Source of the DNA: an uncultured Acidobacteriaceae bacterium
GTDB taxonomy: Bacteria; Acidobacteriota; Terriglobia; Terriglobales; Acidobacteriaceae
Length of the DNA: 64,000 nt
Assembly (NCBI GenBank): GCA_903849645.1
Contig: CAINJJ010000009.1
Location: 248,001-312,000, forward strand
Reading direction: 5' to 3'
Shown here: positions 8,113 to 16,468 of the stretch, piece by piece
How positions within the stretch are numbered: position 1 is the first letter of the stretch
How the letters are laid out: every line of letters starts with the position of its first letter
Position numbers and translations under genes: made by a program
The notes under the pieces: model-generated
What the model was told of the DNA's origin: nothing
The model's input: the letters and a program-made list of their open reading frames with translations, nothing else
Databases searched by the model: none

Positions 8113-11100
8113 ATGAGTAAGGTTCGAATCAACGATCTCGCACGCGAGATGGAGATCAAGAGTCGTCAGATTCTTGACATATTGGCGGAGCTCGGTCTTG
8201 CCAACGGCAAGACCCATTCCAGTTCGTTGGAGGAGTACGAGGCCGAGCGGGTGCGGGTGCACCTGGATCGGGCCACGAAGCCTTCCAGCCACAGCCAGTC
8301 CTCGCGCGCCCCGCAGGGCATAACGCCCAAGATAGATCTATCCAATGTGTCCAAGCCAGGCGACGTGATGAAGGCGATCCTGGCCAAGAAGATGGAACAG
8401 GAAGCGGAAGCGCGGCAGAGCCACTTGCCGCATCGTCCGCCCTCAGTCGCCCCGCCAGTGGTTGTTCCGGCCCGTCCGGCCGCGCCCGTGGTGGCGGTCG
8501 CGCCGCCGCCTCCGCCGGGCCAGGCCCGGCCCGAGCCGCGGAAGATCGTTCCGCAGCCGCGGCAGGCCCCGCCCATTGTTGTAGCTCCGCCCACTCATGC
8601 CGCGATTGCCAATCGGCCGCCTGCGAATCCAGTGGTTGTGGCCAAGCCGCCGGCTGGCGCGGTGACGCCTGTTCGCCCGGCTGTGGCGTCGGTTCCACCC
8701 GTGGCGACCGTGGTGGTGGTGAAGCCTCCAGTGGTCGCGGCTCCCAGGGAGACGGCGGCCCCTGCGCCTGAGACCGCTGCGGCGGCCAAGCCGGCTGCTG
8801 CGGTTGTGACCACCCCCGCGGTTCCCGTTGCAGTGAAAACGCCTGTGGCGCCCGCAGTCGAAGCGGCTGCTCAGGTGGTTGACGTATCCGCTCCGGCGGC
8901 TGTGCCGGTAGTAGAAGTTGCCTCTTTTGCGGCCTCGGCGGTGGAAACGCCTGTCTCCGCGGTCGCGGAGCCGGTGGCCTCAGCGCCAGTGGCGGCGGAA
9001 GCTGCCGCCCCAGCAAGTGAGCTGGCCGCCCCCGCGGAAGCGGCTGCGCCTGTCGCCGCTCCGGCGCATCGCCAGCAGGGACATACGCATACCCCTTCAC
9101 CGACCGCGGCACTGCCCGCGCGCCGCGTAGTGATGCCGCAGACCGGTCCCAGGCCGGTATACAAGGCGCCGATTTTGCCGCCCGCGCCGCCTCCCGCACC
9201 CAATACGGGCATCGCCGCCGCGGGCATCCAACGCGGCAGGCCCATCTTTGACCGCCGCCCCGGCGCGCCGGCAGGCGGCCCCGGCAGCTATCCACAGCGG
9301 ACCCCCGGAGGCCCTCCCGGAGCACCGGGTCAGTTCCCCGGCGGCCCACGGCCCAAGCACATTACCCGCAGCGGCTATCCCGGAGCCGGTGGAACGGGAG
9401 CTCCCGGCGCCCCCGGCGCACGTCCGGGCTTTGGCGCACGTCCAGGGATGGGCGGACCGCCGCGTCCAGGATTTGGCGGACCTCCCCGTCCGGGCGGCGC
9501 ACCGCCGACCGGCGAGGCGCCCCGTCCGCAGCGCGCGCCTTCCAGAGGCCGCGGAGGCCGTCCGCAGTATCCAAAGACCAAGGAAGGCCCGATGAAGGGC
9601 TTTGTGCCGCCGCCTCGGTATGGCGGGGTGCACTACGGCAACGAGCCGATGCCCATCACCCGCGAAATTACGGTAACGGAAGGCATCAGCGTGAAGGACC
9701 TGGCGGAAAAGCTGGACGTCCGCGCCAAGGACCTGATCGCCAACCTGCTGATGAGCGGCGTGTTTGTGACGGTGAACCAGTCACTGGACGCGGAGATGGT
9801 CAAGGACATGGCGGCCAAGTTTGGCGCCGCGGCCACAGTCATCAGCTACGAAGAGGAGATTGCCAACCAGTCCATCGAGGAAGTGCTCGAGGCTGAGAAC
9901 ACGGGCGAGCTGGAAGTGCCGCGCTCGCCGGTGGTTACGGTGATGGGCCACGTGGATCACGGCAAGACCTCGCTGCTTGACGCCATTCGCGAGACGCACG
10001 TGGCGGAAGGCGAAGCCGGCGGCATCACGCAGCACATCGGCGCCTACAAGGTGAAGTTCTCCAAAGAGGGCTCGCCGGCCTCGGGTCGCGAGATCGTGTT
10101 TCTCGATACCCCCGGCCACGAAGCCTTTACCCGCATGAGAGCGCGCGGCGCCAAGGTTACCGACATTGTGGTGATTGTGGTGGCAGCGGACGACGGCGTG
10201 ATGCCGCAGACGCTCGAGGCCATCGACCACGCCAAGGCCGCGGAAGTTCCCATCATCGTGGCGGTCAACAAGATCGACAAGCCGGAGGCCAACCCCGACC
10301 GCGTAAAGAAGCAGCTCGCCGACCGCGGGCTGATTCCTGAAGAGTGGGCGGGCAGCGGCGAAGCGGGCACCGTGTTTGTGGAGGTCTCGGCCAAGAAGCG
10401 GCTGAACCTGGACCTGCTGCTCGAAATGATCTGCCTGGTCTCGGACATCAAGGCTCCCAAGGCGACCCCCGGCCGCAAGGCAGTGGGCTCGGTGCTGGAA
10501 GCCAAGCTTGACCGCGGCCGCGGCGCCGTGGCCACTGTACTTGTACAAGACGGCACGCTGCACCTGAACGACAGCTACATTGTGGGCAATACCTTCGGCA
10601 AGGTGCGCGCGATGTTTGATGATCGCGGACGCCCGATTGAAGAGGCCGGCCCTTCGACCCCGGTGGAAGTGCTGGGCCTGGAGTCGATGCCGGACTCGGG
10701 CGATACCTTCCTTGTGGTCGCCGACCGCGACAAGGCCAAGGGCATTGCGCAGTACCGCAAGATGAAGGAGCGCGACTCGCAGTTGGCGAAGAGCTCCCGC
10801 GTCTCTCTCGAGGGCCTGGCGGAACAGATTCGCCTGGCCGGCGTGAAGGACCTGGGGCTGATCATCAAGGGCGACGTGACCGGTTCGGTGGAAGTGCTGG
10901 CCGACTCGCTGGTCCGCATGTCAACCGAGAAGGTGCGCGTCAAGGTCATCCACTCAGGCGTGGGCTCCATCACGGAGAGCGACGTGCTGCTGGCGACCGC
11001 CTCGAACGCCATCATCATCGGCTTCAACGTACGGCCGGAACGCAAGGCAGCCGAACTGGCACAGCAGGAGTCGGTCGACATCCGGCTGCACTCGATCATC

Positions 11101-11481
11101 TACGAGTTGCAGGACGAGATGCGGCTGGCGATGCTTGGCCTGCTCGACCCCACCTTCAAGGAAAACTATGTGGGCCGCGCCGAAGTGGTCAACGTCTTCC
11201 GGATTCCCAAGGTCGGCACCATCGCCGGCTGCCGGGTACAGGATGGCGTGATTCGCCGCGACTCCGAAGTGAAGGTGATGCGCGGCACGGAGCAGGTGTA
11301 CAAGGGCAAGATCGGCTCCCTGAAGCGCTTCAAGGACGACGCCCGCGAAGTGACCAACGGCATGGAGTGCGGTATTGGCCTGGGCGGCTTCAACGACCTG
11401 AAGGAAGGCGATTTGATTGAAGCCTTCTCGACGGAGAAGCTGGCGGCCGACCTGGGCGCGCTGACTTCGGCCAAGGCGTAA
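8113..11481 (+). CDS. infB: Translation initiation factor IF-2
   Basis: A 1122-residue IF-2, the GTPase that brings initiator tRNA to the ribosome. It starts with an IF2 N-terminal domain ([20 protein letters not shown]), followed by about 300 residues of Ala/Pro/Val-rich linker and a Gly/Pro/Arg-rich stretch (about residues 380-490). A second IF2_N domain ([20 protein letters not shown]) precedes the G domain at about 612 ([17 protein letters not shown]), then domains II-IV. The linker makes it larger than the roughly 890 residues of E. coli IF-2. The start has a good ribosome binding site (AAGAGG). It is the third gene of the operon, 118 bp after nusA, and is followed by a strong terminator rather than by rbfA. 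Confidence 0.97.
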   Translation: MSKVRINDLAREMEIKSRQILDILAELGLANGKTHSSSLEEYEAERVRVHLDRATKPSSHSQSSRAPQGITPKIDLSNVSKPGDVMKAILAKKMEQEAEARQSHLPHRPPSVAPPVVVPARPAAPVVAVAPPPPPGQARPEPRKIVPQPRQAPPIVVAPPTHAAIANRPPANPVVVAKPPAGAVTPVRPAVASVPPVATVVVVKPPVVAAPRETAAPAPETAAAAKPAAAVVTTPAVPVAVKTPVAPAVEAAAQVVDVSAPAAVPVVEVASFAASAVETPVSAVAEPVASAPVAAEAAAPASELAAPAEAAAPVAAPAHRQQGHTHTPSPTAALPARRVVMPQTGPRPVYKAPILPPAPPPAPNTGIAAAGIQRGRPIFDRRPGAPAGGPGSYPQRTPGGPPGAPGQFPGGPRPKHITRSGYPGAGGTGAPGAPGARPGFGARPGMGGPPRPGFGGPPRPGGAPPTGEAPRPQRAPSRGRGGRPQYPKTKEGPMKGFVPPPRYGGVHYGNEPMPITREITVTEGISVKDLAEKLDVRAKDLIANLLMSGVFVTVNQSLDAEMVKDMAAKFGAAATVISYEEEIANQSIEEVLEAENTGELEVPRSPVVTVMGHVDHGKTSLLDAIRETHVAEGEAGGITQHIGAYKVKFSKEGSPASGREIVFLDTPGHEAFTRMRARGAKVTDIVVIVVAADDGVMPQTLEAIDHAKAAEVPIIVAVNKIDKPEANPDRVKKQLADRGLIPEEWAGSGEAGTVFVEVSAKKRLNLDLLLEMICLVSDIKAPKATPGRKAVGSVLEAKLDRGRGAVATVLVQDGTLHLNDSYIVGNTFGKVRAMFDDRGRPIEEAGPSTPVEVLGLESMPDSGDTFLVVADRDKAKGIAQYRKMKERDSQLAKSSRVSLEGLAEQIRLAGVKDLGLIIKGDVTGSVEVLADSLVRMSTEKVRVKVIHSGVGSITESDVLLATASNAIIIGFNVRPERKAAELAQQESVDIRLHSIIYELQDEMRLAMLGLLDPTFKENYVGRAEVVNVFRIPKVGTIAGCRVQDGVIRRDSEVKVMRGTEQVYKGKIGSLKRFKDDAREVTNGMECGIGLGGFNDLKEGDLIEAFSTEKLAADLGALTSAKA

Positions 11482-11502
11482 TAGAACCTGGCTCCACGAA
11501 CC

Positions 11503-11544
11503 AACCGGCCCGCTTCTCATCGCGAGAAGCGGGCCGGTTTTTTT
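11503..11544 (+). terminator. Rho-independent terminator after infB
   Basis: AACCGGCCCGCTTCTC (11503-11518) and GAGAAGCGGGCCGGTT (11524-11539) form a perfect 16-bp stem with a 5-nt loop, and the T tract runs to 11544. It lies 22 bp after the infB stop and ends the operon. Confidence 0.95.
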
Positions 11545-11716
11545 GCGTGCTGAGCCGAACTCGTCTCTTCACTGCTGAGGCACATGCCTGAAAGGCTTTA
11601 CCGGCGCGCCGTGCCGGCTCGATGCGCGCCCACACGGCCATTTGCGCAATTGTTGTTCTATTCATGCTTATCGTCGCGTTTCGATTTGGTTTGTGTGCAT
11701 TCTTGACCAATACGTC

Positions 11717-11730
11717 TGCAAGTCATTGCA
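11717..11730. promoter_or_regulatory. TGCAA-N4-TTGCA inverted repeat, possible operator
   Basis: TGCAAGTCATTGCA is a perfect 5-bp inverted repeat with a 4-bp spacer. It ends 23 bp before the -35 box of the TonB-like gene, a position suited to an activator or repressor. The rest of the 273-bp spacer from 11545 shows no other feature. Confidence 0.35.
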
Positions 11731-11753
11731 ACTAAATGTGCGCAGAAATAGTG

Positions 11754-11783
11754 TTGACAATCGTATCGAGTTCGTCTTAAGAT
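11754..11783 (+). promoter_or_regulatory. Sigma-70-type promoter of the TonB-like gene
   Basis: A perfect -35 TTGACA (11754-11759) is followed by TAAGAT (11778-11783, four of six to TATAAT) with an 18-bp spacer. The leader is about 30 nt and contains the ribosome binding site AAGGAGGT immediately before the start codon region. Confidence 0.65.
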
Positions 11784-11818
11784 CGTGATGGTTACTATTA
11801 ACCACAAGGAGGTACTTC

Positions 11819-12211
11819 ATGCGTCGTATTCTGATAGCAGGCCTTTTGTTCGTTCCCTCGGTCTTCCCCGCCGCGGCCAGTGCAAGCCAGTCCGCGATTG
11901 ACCCCTCCACCCTCACCCAGACCCGGCCGGTCAGCACCGGCGTCAAGTTTCCCCAGCTTCTGGAGTCGGCAGACGTCAATGTGCCCTCCGATTCCTATGA
12001 CAGGATCGTTCCCAACAACGCCGAAGTGGTGCTCAGCCTGAACGTGGACGAGCAGGGCAAGCCGCAAGACATCCACATTGTGAAGTCGGTCAACAAGAAG
12101 CTCGACGAGCGCGTGGTGGCGGCGGTTCGGCAGTTCAAGTGGCAGCCAGCCTCGCTGAACAAGCAGACCATTCCGTTTGAGATGACCCTGAAGGTCGACG
12201 TAAAGCGTTAG
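11819..12211 (+). CDS. Small TonB C-terminal-domain (energy transducer-like) protein
   Basis: A 130-residue protein with an N-terminal hydrophobic segment (MRRILIAGLLFVPSVFPAAA) and a TonB_C-type domain over the last 75 residues (VVLSLNVDEQGKPQDIHIV, VVAAVRQFKWQPAS, IPFEMTLKVDV). TonB C-termini contact the TonB box of outer-membrane receptors. Full TonB proteins have a long Pro-rich linker and a membrane anchor; here the linker is nearly absent and the signal may be cleaved. It may therefore be a stand-alone periplasmic TonB_C protein rather than an energy transducer. The ribosome binding site AAGGAGGT is near-perfect. It is monocistronic, with its own promoter and terminator. Confidence 0.8.
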   Translation: MRRILIAGLLFVPSVFPAAASASQSAIDPSTLTQTRPVSTGVKFPQLLESADVNVPSDSYDRIVPNNAEVVLSLNVDEQGKPQDIHIVKSVNKKLDERVVAAVRQFKWQPASLNKQTIPFEMTLKVDVKR

Positions 12212-12263
12212 GGCGAACGGTCAACCCGCAGGCAGCGCAGAGCGGCTGCGGCAGAAAAACATT

Positions 12264-12311
12264 CCTCCATCCGGTCACGGCCCCCGCCGCCCGGATGGAG
12301 GATTTTTCTTT
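12264..12311 (+). terminator. Rho-independent terminator after the TonB-like gene
   Basis: CCTCCATCCGG (12264-12274) and CCGGATGGAGG (12291-12301) form a perfect 11-bp stem, followed by ATTTTTCTTT. It lies 53 bp after the stop codon. Confidence 0.85.
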
Positions 12312-12380
12312 GCGGCGGACGCGGGGTGTTCGACGCCGGCAGCATCTTCCAGAAATATGCAGGGCCGAGCATTGGCGGCA

Positions 12381-12424
12381 TCCCACCCATAGCGCTGGAA
12401 GGCGCGCAATACATGGGGCACCCC
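12381..12424. repeat. Palindromic intergenic repeat, copy B
   Basis: TCCCACCCAT, a variable middle, then ACATGGGGCACCCC. The outer arms CCCAT/ATGGG pair, while the inner stem is weak. It has the same end sequences and orientation as the copies at 12472 and 14161. Confidence 0.55.
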
Positions 12425-12471
12425 GCACCTTCTGTTCAAGTGCTTACGGTAGCGAATTGATTTTGTGCTCT

Positions 12472-12510
12472 CCCACCCTTGAATCAAAGAACGATTCAAG
12501 GATGGGGCAC
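12472..12510. repeat. Palindromic intergenic repeat, copy C
   Basis: CCCACCCTTGAATC, a 7-nt loop, GATTCAAGG and ATGGGGCAC. The inner stem CCTTGAATC/GATTCAAGG is perfect (9 bp) and the outer CCCA/TGGG also pair. It lies 28 bp after the stop of the DUF1593 gene, so it may also act as a transcript-end hairpin. Confidence 0.65.
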
Positions 12511-12538
12511 ACGGGGCTCCGGTGAATCCGAAAGCGCG

Positions 12539-14083
12539 CTATTTGCCGGCGGGTGGCGCGGTGGTGGTCAGAGCGCGCACGTGGAGAATGACGCGGCGGT
12601 ACGAGGTGAGGCGGGGTGAGCCGTCGTCGGTGACTTCGAGGATGATGTGGGCTACGCCGTCTCCGCGGCAGGGGATGAGGCCGGGAATCCATGGGTCGCG
12701 GCAGGGGGAGTTGATACGGACCTGGGCCTGGGGCGTGTCTGCCGCCGTGAGGTTGACGCTGGCGCCGCGGGAGCCGGTGAGGCCGGCCTCTTTGTAGTGC
12801 CACCACTTGTAGTGGAGCGGCTGGCCGTCGGGGTCGGTGCTGCCGGCGGCGTCGAGGGTGAGGGTCTGGCCGGCGTCCGCGGTGATTTCGACGGGCGCCG
12901 TGCCCGGCTGGCCATTGAGCACAAGCTGCGGATTGTGATTGGCGTGGGCGAAGTCGCGGACGGTCCAATCCATGCGCGCGGCAAAGTCATTCTGATAGGC
13001 CTCGCGCCAGCGCCAGATGGTGGCCTGGTCGGAGACGTGGACCTTGCCGTCGACGCCGACGACGGAGTCCTGCGAGTTGACGCGCATGAACATGTCGCCG
13101 CCCTGGGTCCAGATGGCGTGGGTTTCGCCGTAGGGCTGGCGGTAGACGTGGCGGCCGCCCCAGCCGCCCCAGTCGGGTCGCCGGAAGGCGTTCAAGCCGT
13201 TGTCGATGAGGCCCAGATAGGAGGGCGTGTCGCCCTCCATGATGAACATGAATTTGGGGTAGAACCTGCCCAGCGGGCCTTTGGCGCGGATATTGGTCTC
13301 AAGCCACTCATTGGTGACAAGGCTGGTGTCTGCGCCGGCGCCGTTCTGGTAGTAGAGGTCGCCACTGATGCCGGTCCAGGTGGCGGTGTAGTACTCCTCG
13401 CTGTTGGGTGGGCTGGGCTTGACGACATAGAAGAGCGCGGGAAACTCGCGGCGAATCCACGGCCCGGCGTCGTCCTGGTCGGAGATGGAGGAGACGCGGA
13501 GACGGGCAATGAGGCGGTCCATCTCCGCTGGGGAGTGGGCGGCGCGCAGATCGATCAGGGACTGGGCGAGGGTGTTGACGCCGCCCCAGAGGCAGATCCA
13601 CAGGGGGCGAGGGTCGTCGCGCTCGATGACCCTGGCAAGCGCCTGCGACCCGGCTGAGGCCTTGTCCTCTCCGGTTGCAGCCATGCCGTAGGCGGGCTGG
13701 CCGGCAAAGATGCGCTGGTCGAGATCCTGGGCGGTGGGCCAGCCTTTTGCGTGGAGTTGCAGGTTGGCGCGCACCTCGCCATAGGCCTGCACTATGGCGT
13801 GCATGGTCTCAGGATGGGTGGCGGCTTTTTGCCATGTGGAGGTGGAGGCGATCATGGCCTCCAGATCGAGCTCGTTGGAGTAGAGCAGCAGGCGGACAAA
13901 CGACATCTGGTCATCCGGCTCGTTGCCGATGTCGCTGATGATGACCACGCGAGGGTGGCCCGTGAAGGCGTCTACGGCCGGGGGCGGGGGCTCGGTTTGC
14001 GCGGCTGCGGCGACTGCCAGGGAGAGGGCGACGACGAGGACGGCCCGGCGGATGGGGCTGTTGATGGACCGCGCGATGTTCAT
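12539..14083 (-). CDS. Secreted DUF1593 / nucleoside-hydrolase-like protein
   Basis: A 514-residue exported protein. After a signal peptide (about residues 1-28, ending AVAAAAQ) comes a DUF1593 domain with the nucleoside-hydrolase-like metal motif RVVIISDIGNEPDDQMS, then WGGVNTLAQSL and IMEGDTPSYLGLIDNGL. A C-terminal all-beta domain (from about residue 410, ITADAGQTLTLDAAGSTDPD) resembles an Ig/PKD-type fold. DUF1593 proteins are often annotated as cellulose-binding or glycan-active, but no reaction is firmly known to me. ATG 14083 was chosen because GGGAG lies 7 bp upstream; the longer frame to 14221 runs through a repeat. Repeat copies lie on both sides of the gene. Confidence 0.85.
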   Translation of the reverse strand: MNIARSINSPIRRAVLVVALSLAVAAAAQTEPPPPAVDAFTGHPRVVIISDIGNEPDDQMSFVRLLLYSNELDLEAMIASTSTWQKAATHPETMHAIVQAYGEVRANLQLHAKGWPTAQDLDQRIFAGQPAYGMAATGEDKASAGSQALARVIERDDPRPLWICLWGGVNTLAQSLIDLRAAHSPAEMDRLIARLRVSSISDQDDAGPWIRREFPALFYVVKPSPPNSEEYYTATWTGISGDLYYQNGAGADTSLVTNEWLETNIRAKGPLGRFYPKFMFIMEGDTPSYLGLIDNGLNAFRRPDWGGWGGRHVYRQPYGETHAIWTQGGDMFMRVNSQDSVVGVDGKVHVSDQATIWRWREAYQNDFAARMDWTVRDFAHANHNPQLVLNGQPGTAPVEITADAGQTLTLDAAGSTDPDGQPLHYKWWHYKEAGLTGSRGASVNLTAADTPQAQVRINSPCRDPWIPGLIPCRGDGVAHIILEVTDDGSPRLTSYRRVILHVRALTTTAPPAGK

Positions 14084-14160
14084 TTGTTCTCCCATTACAT
14101 TTGGCAGTTGGCGGATTGGTTGGGATGCCCGAGGAGTTGGCTGATTCAGGGGTTTGGTAT

Positions 14161-14198
14161 CCCACCCATTCGCCGGAAAGATGGCGAATGGGGCACCC
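14161..14198. repeat. Palindromic intergenic repeat, copy D
   Basis: CCCACCCATTCGCC, an 8-nt loop, GGCGAATGG and GGCACCC. The stem CCATTCGCC/GGCGAATGG is perfect over 9 bp. It is in the divergent 322-bp spacer between the DUF1593 gene and the HlyD operon. The rest of that spacer holds only the sigma-54-like element. Confidence 0.65.
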
Positions 14199-14376
14199 GG
14201 CCGTGCAGGGTAATCGTACATCGGGCTGCGGGATCAAGGCGTTTGATGGGCAGCCAGGCTTCTTTAAGTGTTCATTTTCGGACACCTGTGCGGCGGAATC
14301 GGCCACGCGGCGGCGGGCGTAGTGAGATTGCGGCTCGGTAAGTGGCTTGTTTTCATTGGGGCGGAGTATCGCCGAG

Positions 14377-14392
14377 TGGCACGACAAATGCC
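14377..14392 (+). promoter_or_regulatory. Sigma-54-type (-24/-12) promoter of the ADOP efflux operon
   Basis: TGGCACG-ACAA-ATGCC matches the sigma-54 consensus TGGCACG-N4-TTGCW: all seven -24 positions and the invariant GC of the -12 element, with exact spacing. Counting GG as -25/-24 puts the transcription start near 14403, next to the ATG at 14406, so the mRNA could be leaderless or nearly so. The operon it would drive ends with a sigma-54 activator and a histidine kinase, which supports the assignment. Confidence 0.6.
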
Positions 14393-14405
14393 ATAGCAGG
14401 GTGTG

Positions 14406-15668
14406 ATGGATATCGCACGCCCAGACTTATTGCAGAAGAGGAAGCGCCGGATGTGGATCTTTGCCGGCGCTGGAGTGGTGCTGCTGGCAGTGGCAGTGCT
14501 GGGGTTGTCGCGGCTGAAGCCGGCGGCGCCGTCGGTAGAGCGGTCGACGATTTGGCCGGACACGGTGAAGCGCGGACCCATGGTGCGCCAGGTGCGCGGC
14601 TCGACGGGAACGCTGGTGCCGCGGGAGGACAAGCTGCGGCTGATTCCGGCGGAGACCGAGGCCACGGTGACGCGGATTCTCGTATTGCCCGGAGCGCAGG
14701 TACAGCCGGAGACGGTGATCATGGAGCTGGCAAATCCGCAACTGGAGCAGGAGTCAATGAACGCGGGGCTGGCGCTGAAGGCGGCGGAGAGCGAGTACCA
14801 CAATACGCAGGTGAAGCTGGAGAGCGACCTGATGACGCAGAAGGCCGGTGCGGCGACAGTCGGCTCGGACTTCAGCCAGGCCAAGCTGCAGGCGCAGACG
14901 GACAAGGCGCTCTTTGACCTGGGCGTGATTTCGGGGCTGACCTACAAGGCCTCGTCGAACAAGGCAGACGAGCTGACGACACGCAACCAGATCGAGGCCG
15001 AGCGGCTGACGATGAACGAGAAGGTGATGGTGTCGCAACTGGCGGTGCAGCAGACGCTGGTGGACCAGGCGCGGGCGCTCAACCAGTTGAAGCAGCAGCA
15101 GCGCGCGGCTCTGCATGTGACGGCGGGCATCAGCGGCGTGCTGGTGGACCTGCCGCACCAGGTGGGCGAACACGTTGCGCCGGGAACGACGCTGGCCAAG
15201 GTGGTGCAGCCGGACCAGTTGAAGGCTTCACTGAAGATTGCCGAGACCCAGGCGCGGGACATTCAGATTGGCCAGCCGGCGGCAATTGATACGCACAACG
15301 GCGTGATTCCGGGGCGCGTGCAGCGCATTGATCCGGCGGTGCAGAACGGAACGGTGACGGTTGACGTGGAACTCATTGGGCCTCTGCCGCAGGGAGCGCG
15401 TCCGGACCTGAGCGTTGAAGGGACCATCGACCTGGAGCGGATGACGGACGTGCTGTATGTGGGGCGTCCGGCGCTGGGCAACGAGAACTCGACGCTGAGC
15501 CTGTTCAAGCTGGATCCGGATGGCAAGGGCGCGACGCGGGTGCCTGTGAAGGTGGGACGCGCCTCGGTGAACAGCATTCAGGTGATTGAAGGTCTGAAGG
15601 AAGGCGACACTGTGATTCTTTCGGATATGTCGCGCTGGGAGTCAGCGGAGCGCATCCGGCTGGAGTGA
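14406..15668 (+). CDS. HlyD/MacA-type periplasmic adaptor of an ABC efflux system
   Basis: A 420-residue membrane-fusion protein that would link inner-membrane transporters to the TolC-type channel encoded downstream. It has a short basic cytoplasmic N-terminus (KRKRR), one transmembrane anchor (about residues 17-36), a biotinyl-lipoyl-like domain split by a coiled-coil hairpin (about residues 115-230), and beta-barrel/membrane-proximal domains ending in IQVIEGLKEGDTVILSDM. A GTG at 14403 is also in frame; ATG 14406 gives the MDIARPDL start I recall for acidobacterial relatives. A further ATG at 14451 has a better ribosome binding site (AGAGGAAG) but would remove the basic N-terminus. It is the first gene of the operon. 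Confidence 0.88.
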   Translation: MDIARPDLLQKRKRRMWIFAGAGVVLLAVAVLGLSRLKPAAPSVERSTIWPDTVKRGPMVRQVRGSTGTLVPREDKLRLIPAETEATVTRILVLPGAQVQPETVIMELANPQLEQESMNAGLALKAAESEYHNTQVKLESDLMTQKAGAATVGSDFSQAKLQAQTDKALFDLGVISGLTYKASSNKADELTTRNQIEAERLTMNEKVMVSQLAVQQTLVDQARALNQLKQQQRAALHVTAGISGVLVDLPHQVGEHVAPGTTLAKVVQPDQLKASLKIAETQARDIQIGQPAAIDTHNGVIPGRVQRIDPAVQNGTVTVDVELIGPLPQGARPDLSVEGTIDLERMTDVLYVGRPALGNENSTLSLFKLDPDGKGATRVPVKVGRASVNSIQVIEGLKEGDTVILSDMSRWESAERIRLE

Positions 15669-15673
15669 AATGC

Positions 15674-15704
15674 AGGGACCAGAAACGAGGGACGAAGGGA
15701 CTGG
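15674..15704. repeat. Short AGGGAC repeat array
   Basis: Three AGGGAC units (followed by C, G and T) within 31 bp between the adaptor gene and the first ABC ATPase gene. The same word forms a longer array at 6288-6340. Confidence 0.45.
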
Positions 15705-15743
15705 CAGCGGCGGCGGGCCGCTCACAACAGACAAGGGGATACG

Positions 15744-16466
15744 ATGGCATCGAATGAAAAGTTGATTGAGATTGAGGACTTGACCAAGATCTTCTACACC
15801 GACGAAGTGGAGACGCACGCGCTCTCCGGCATTCATCTGACGATTGCGCGGGGCGAGTATGTGGCCATGTCGGGACCGTCGGGCTGCGGCAAGTCAACGC
15901 TGCTTTCGATTCTGGGACTGCTGGATACGCCGACGGGCGGCAAGTATCTGCTGAACAACAAGCCGGTGGAGAACCTGAGCTTCGCGGAGCGCTCGCGCAT
16001 TCGCAACCAGGAGATCGGCTTCATCTTCCAGAGCTTCAACCTGATTGGCGACCTGACGGTGGAAGAGAATGTGGAACTGCCGCTGACTTATCGCGCCGGG
16101 ATGCCCGCGCCAGAGCGCAAGAAGCGCGTGAAGGAAGCGCTGGAGCGCGTGAACATGGCGCACCGCATGCGGCACTATCCGGCCCAGTTGTCCGGCGGCC
16201 AGCAGCAGCGCGTGGCCGTTGCGCGAGCGCTGGCGGGCTCGCCGTCGATTTTGCTGGCCGATGAGCCGACAGGCAACCTGGACTCGAAGAACGGCGAGGC
16301 GGTGATGCATCTGCTCGCTGATCTGCATCGCGAGGGCTCCACGATCTGCATGGTGACGCACGATCCGCGGTTTGCCAAGCACGCGCAGCGCGAGGTGCAC
16401 CTATTTGACGGAAAGGTTGTCTCAGAGCAGGAACTGAGAACATTGACAGCCGAAGTGGAGGCCTAG
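15744..16466 (+). CDS. ABC transporter ATPase, MacB/LolD type (first of two)
   Basis: A 240-residue ATP-binding subunit with all motifs intact: Walker A GPSGCGKST (about residues 40-48), Q-loop FIFQSFN, signature LSGGQQQRVAVARAL, Walker B ILLADEP with D-loop GNLDS, and switch His in MVTHD. The sequence is typical of the MacB/LolD/FtsE group that powers mechanotransmission transporters acting on periplasmic substrates instead of classical importers. The ADOP permeases downstream lack an ATPase domain, so this is their likely engine. The next gene starts 2 bp after its stop, indicating tight coupling. Confidence 0.94.
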   Translation: MASNEKLIEIEDLTKIFYTDEVETHALSGIHLTIARGEYVAMSGPSGCGKSTLLSILGLLDTPTGGKYLLNNKPVENLSFAERSRIRNQEIGFIFQSFNLIGDLTVEENVELPLTYRAGMPAPERKKRVKEALERVNMAHRMRHYPAQLSGGQQQRVAVARALAGSPSILLADEPTGNLDSKNGEAVMHLLADLHREGSTICMVTHDPRFAKHAQREVHLFDGKVVSEQELRTLTAEVEA

Positions 16467-16468
16467 TC

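Noticed and set aside
8156-9349. A 397-codon minus-strand frame opposite the infB linker
   Set aside because: It arises from the Ala/Pro-rich repeat region of IF-2 and has no recognisable motif.
12381-14198. DUF1593 gene as a mobile cassette bounded by direct repeats
   Set aside because: The flanking repeats are short, differ in their middles and belong to a dispersed family; no transposase or target duplication is visible.
14084-14221. A longer N-terminus for the DUF1593 protein
   Set aside because: The extension would translate repeat copy D and would place the signal peptide internally; ATG 14083 has GGGAG upstream.
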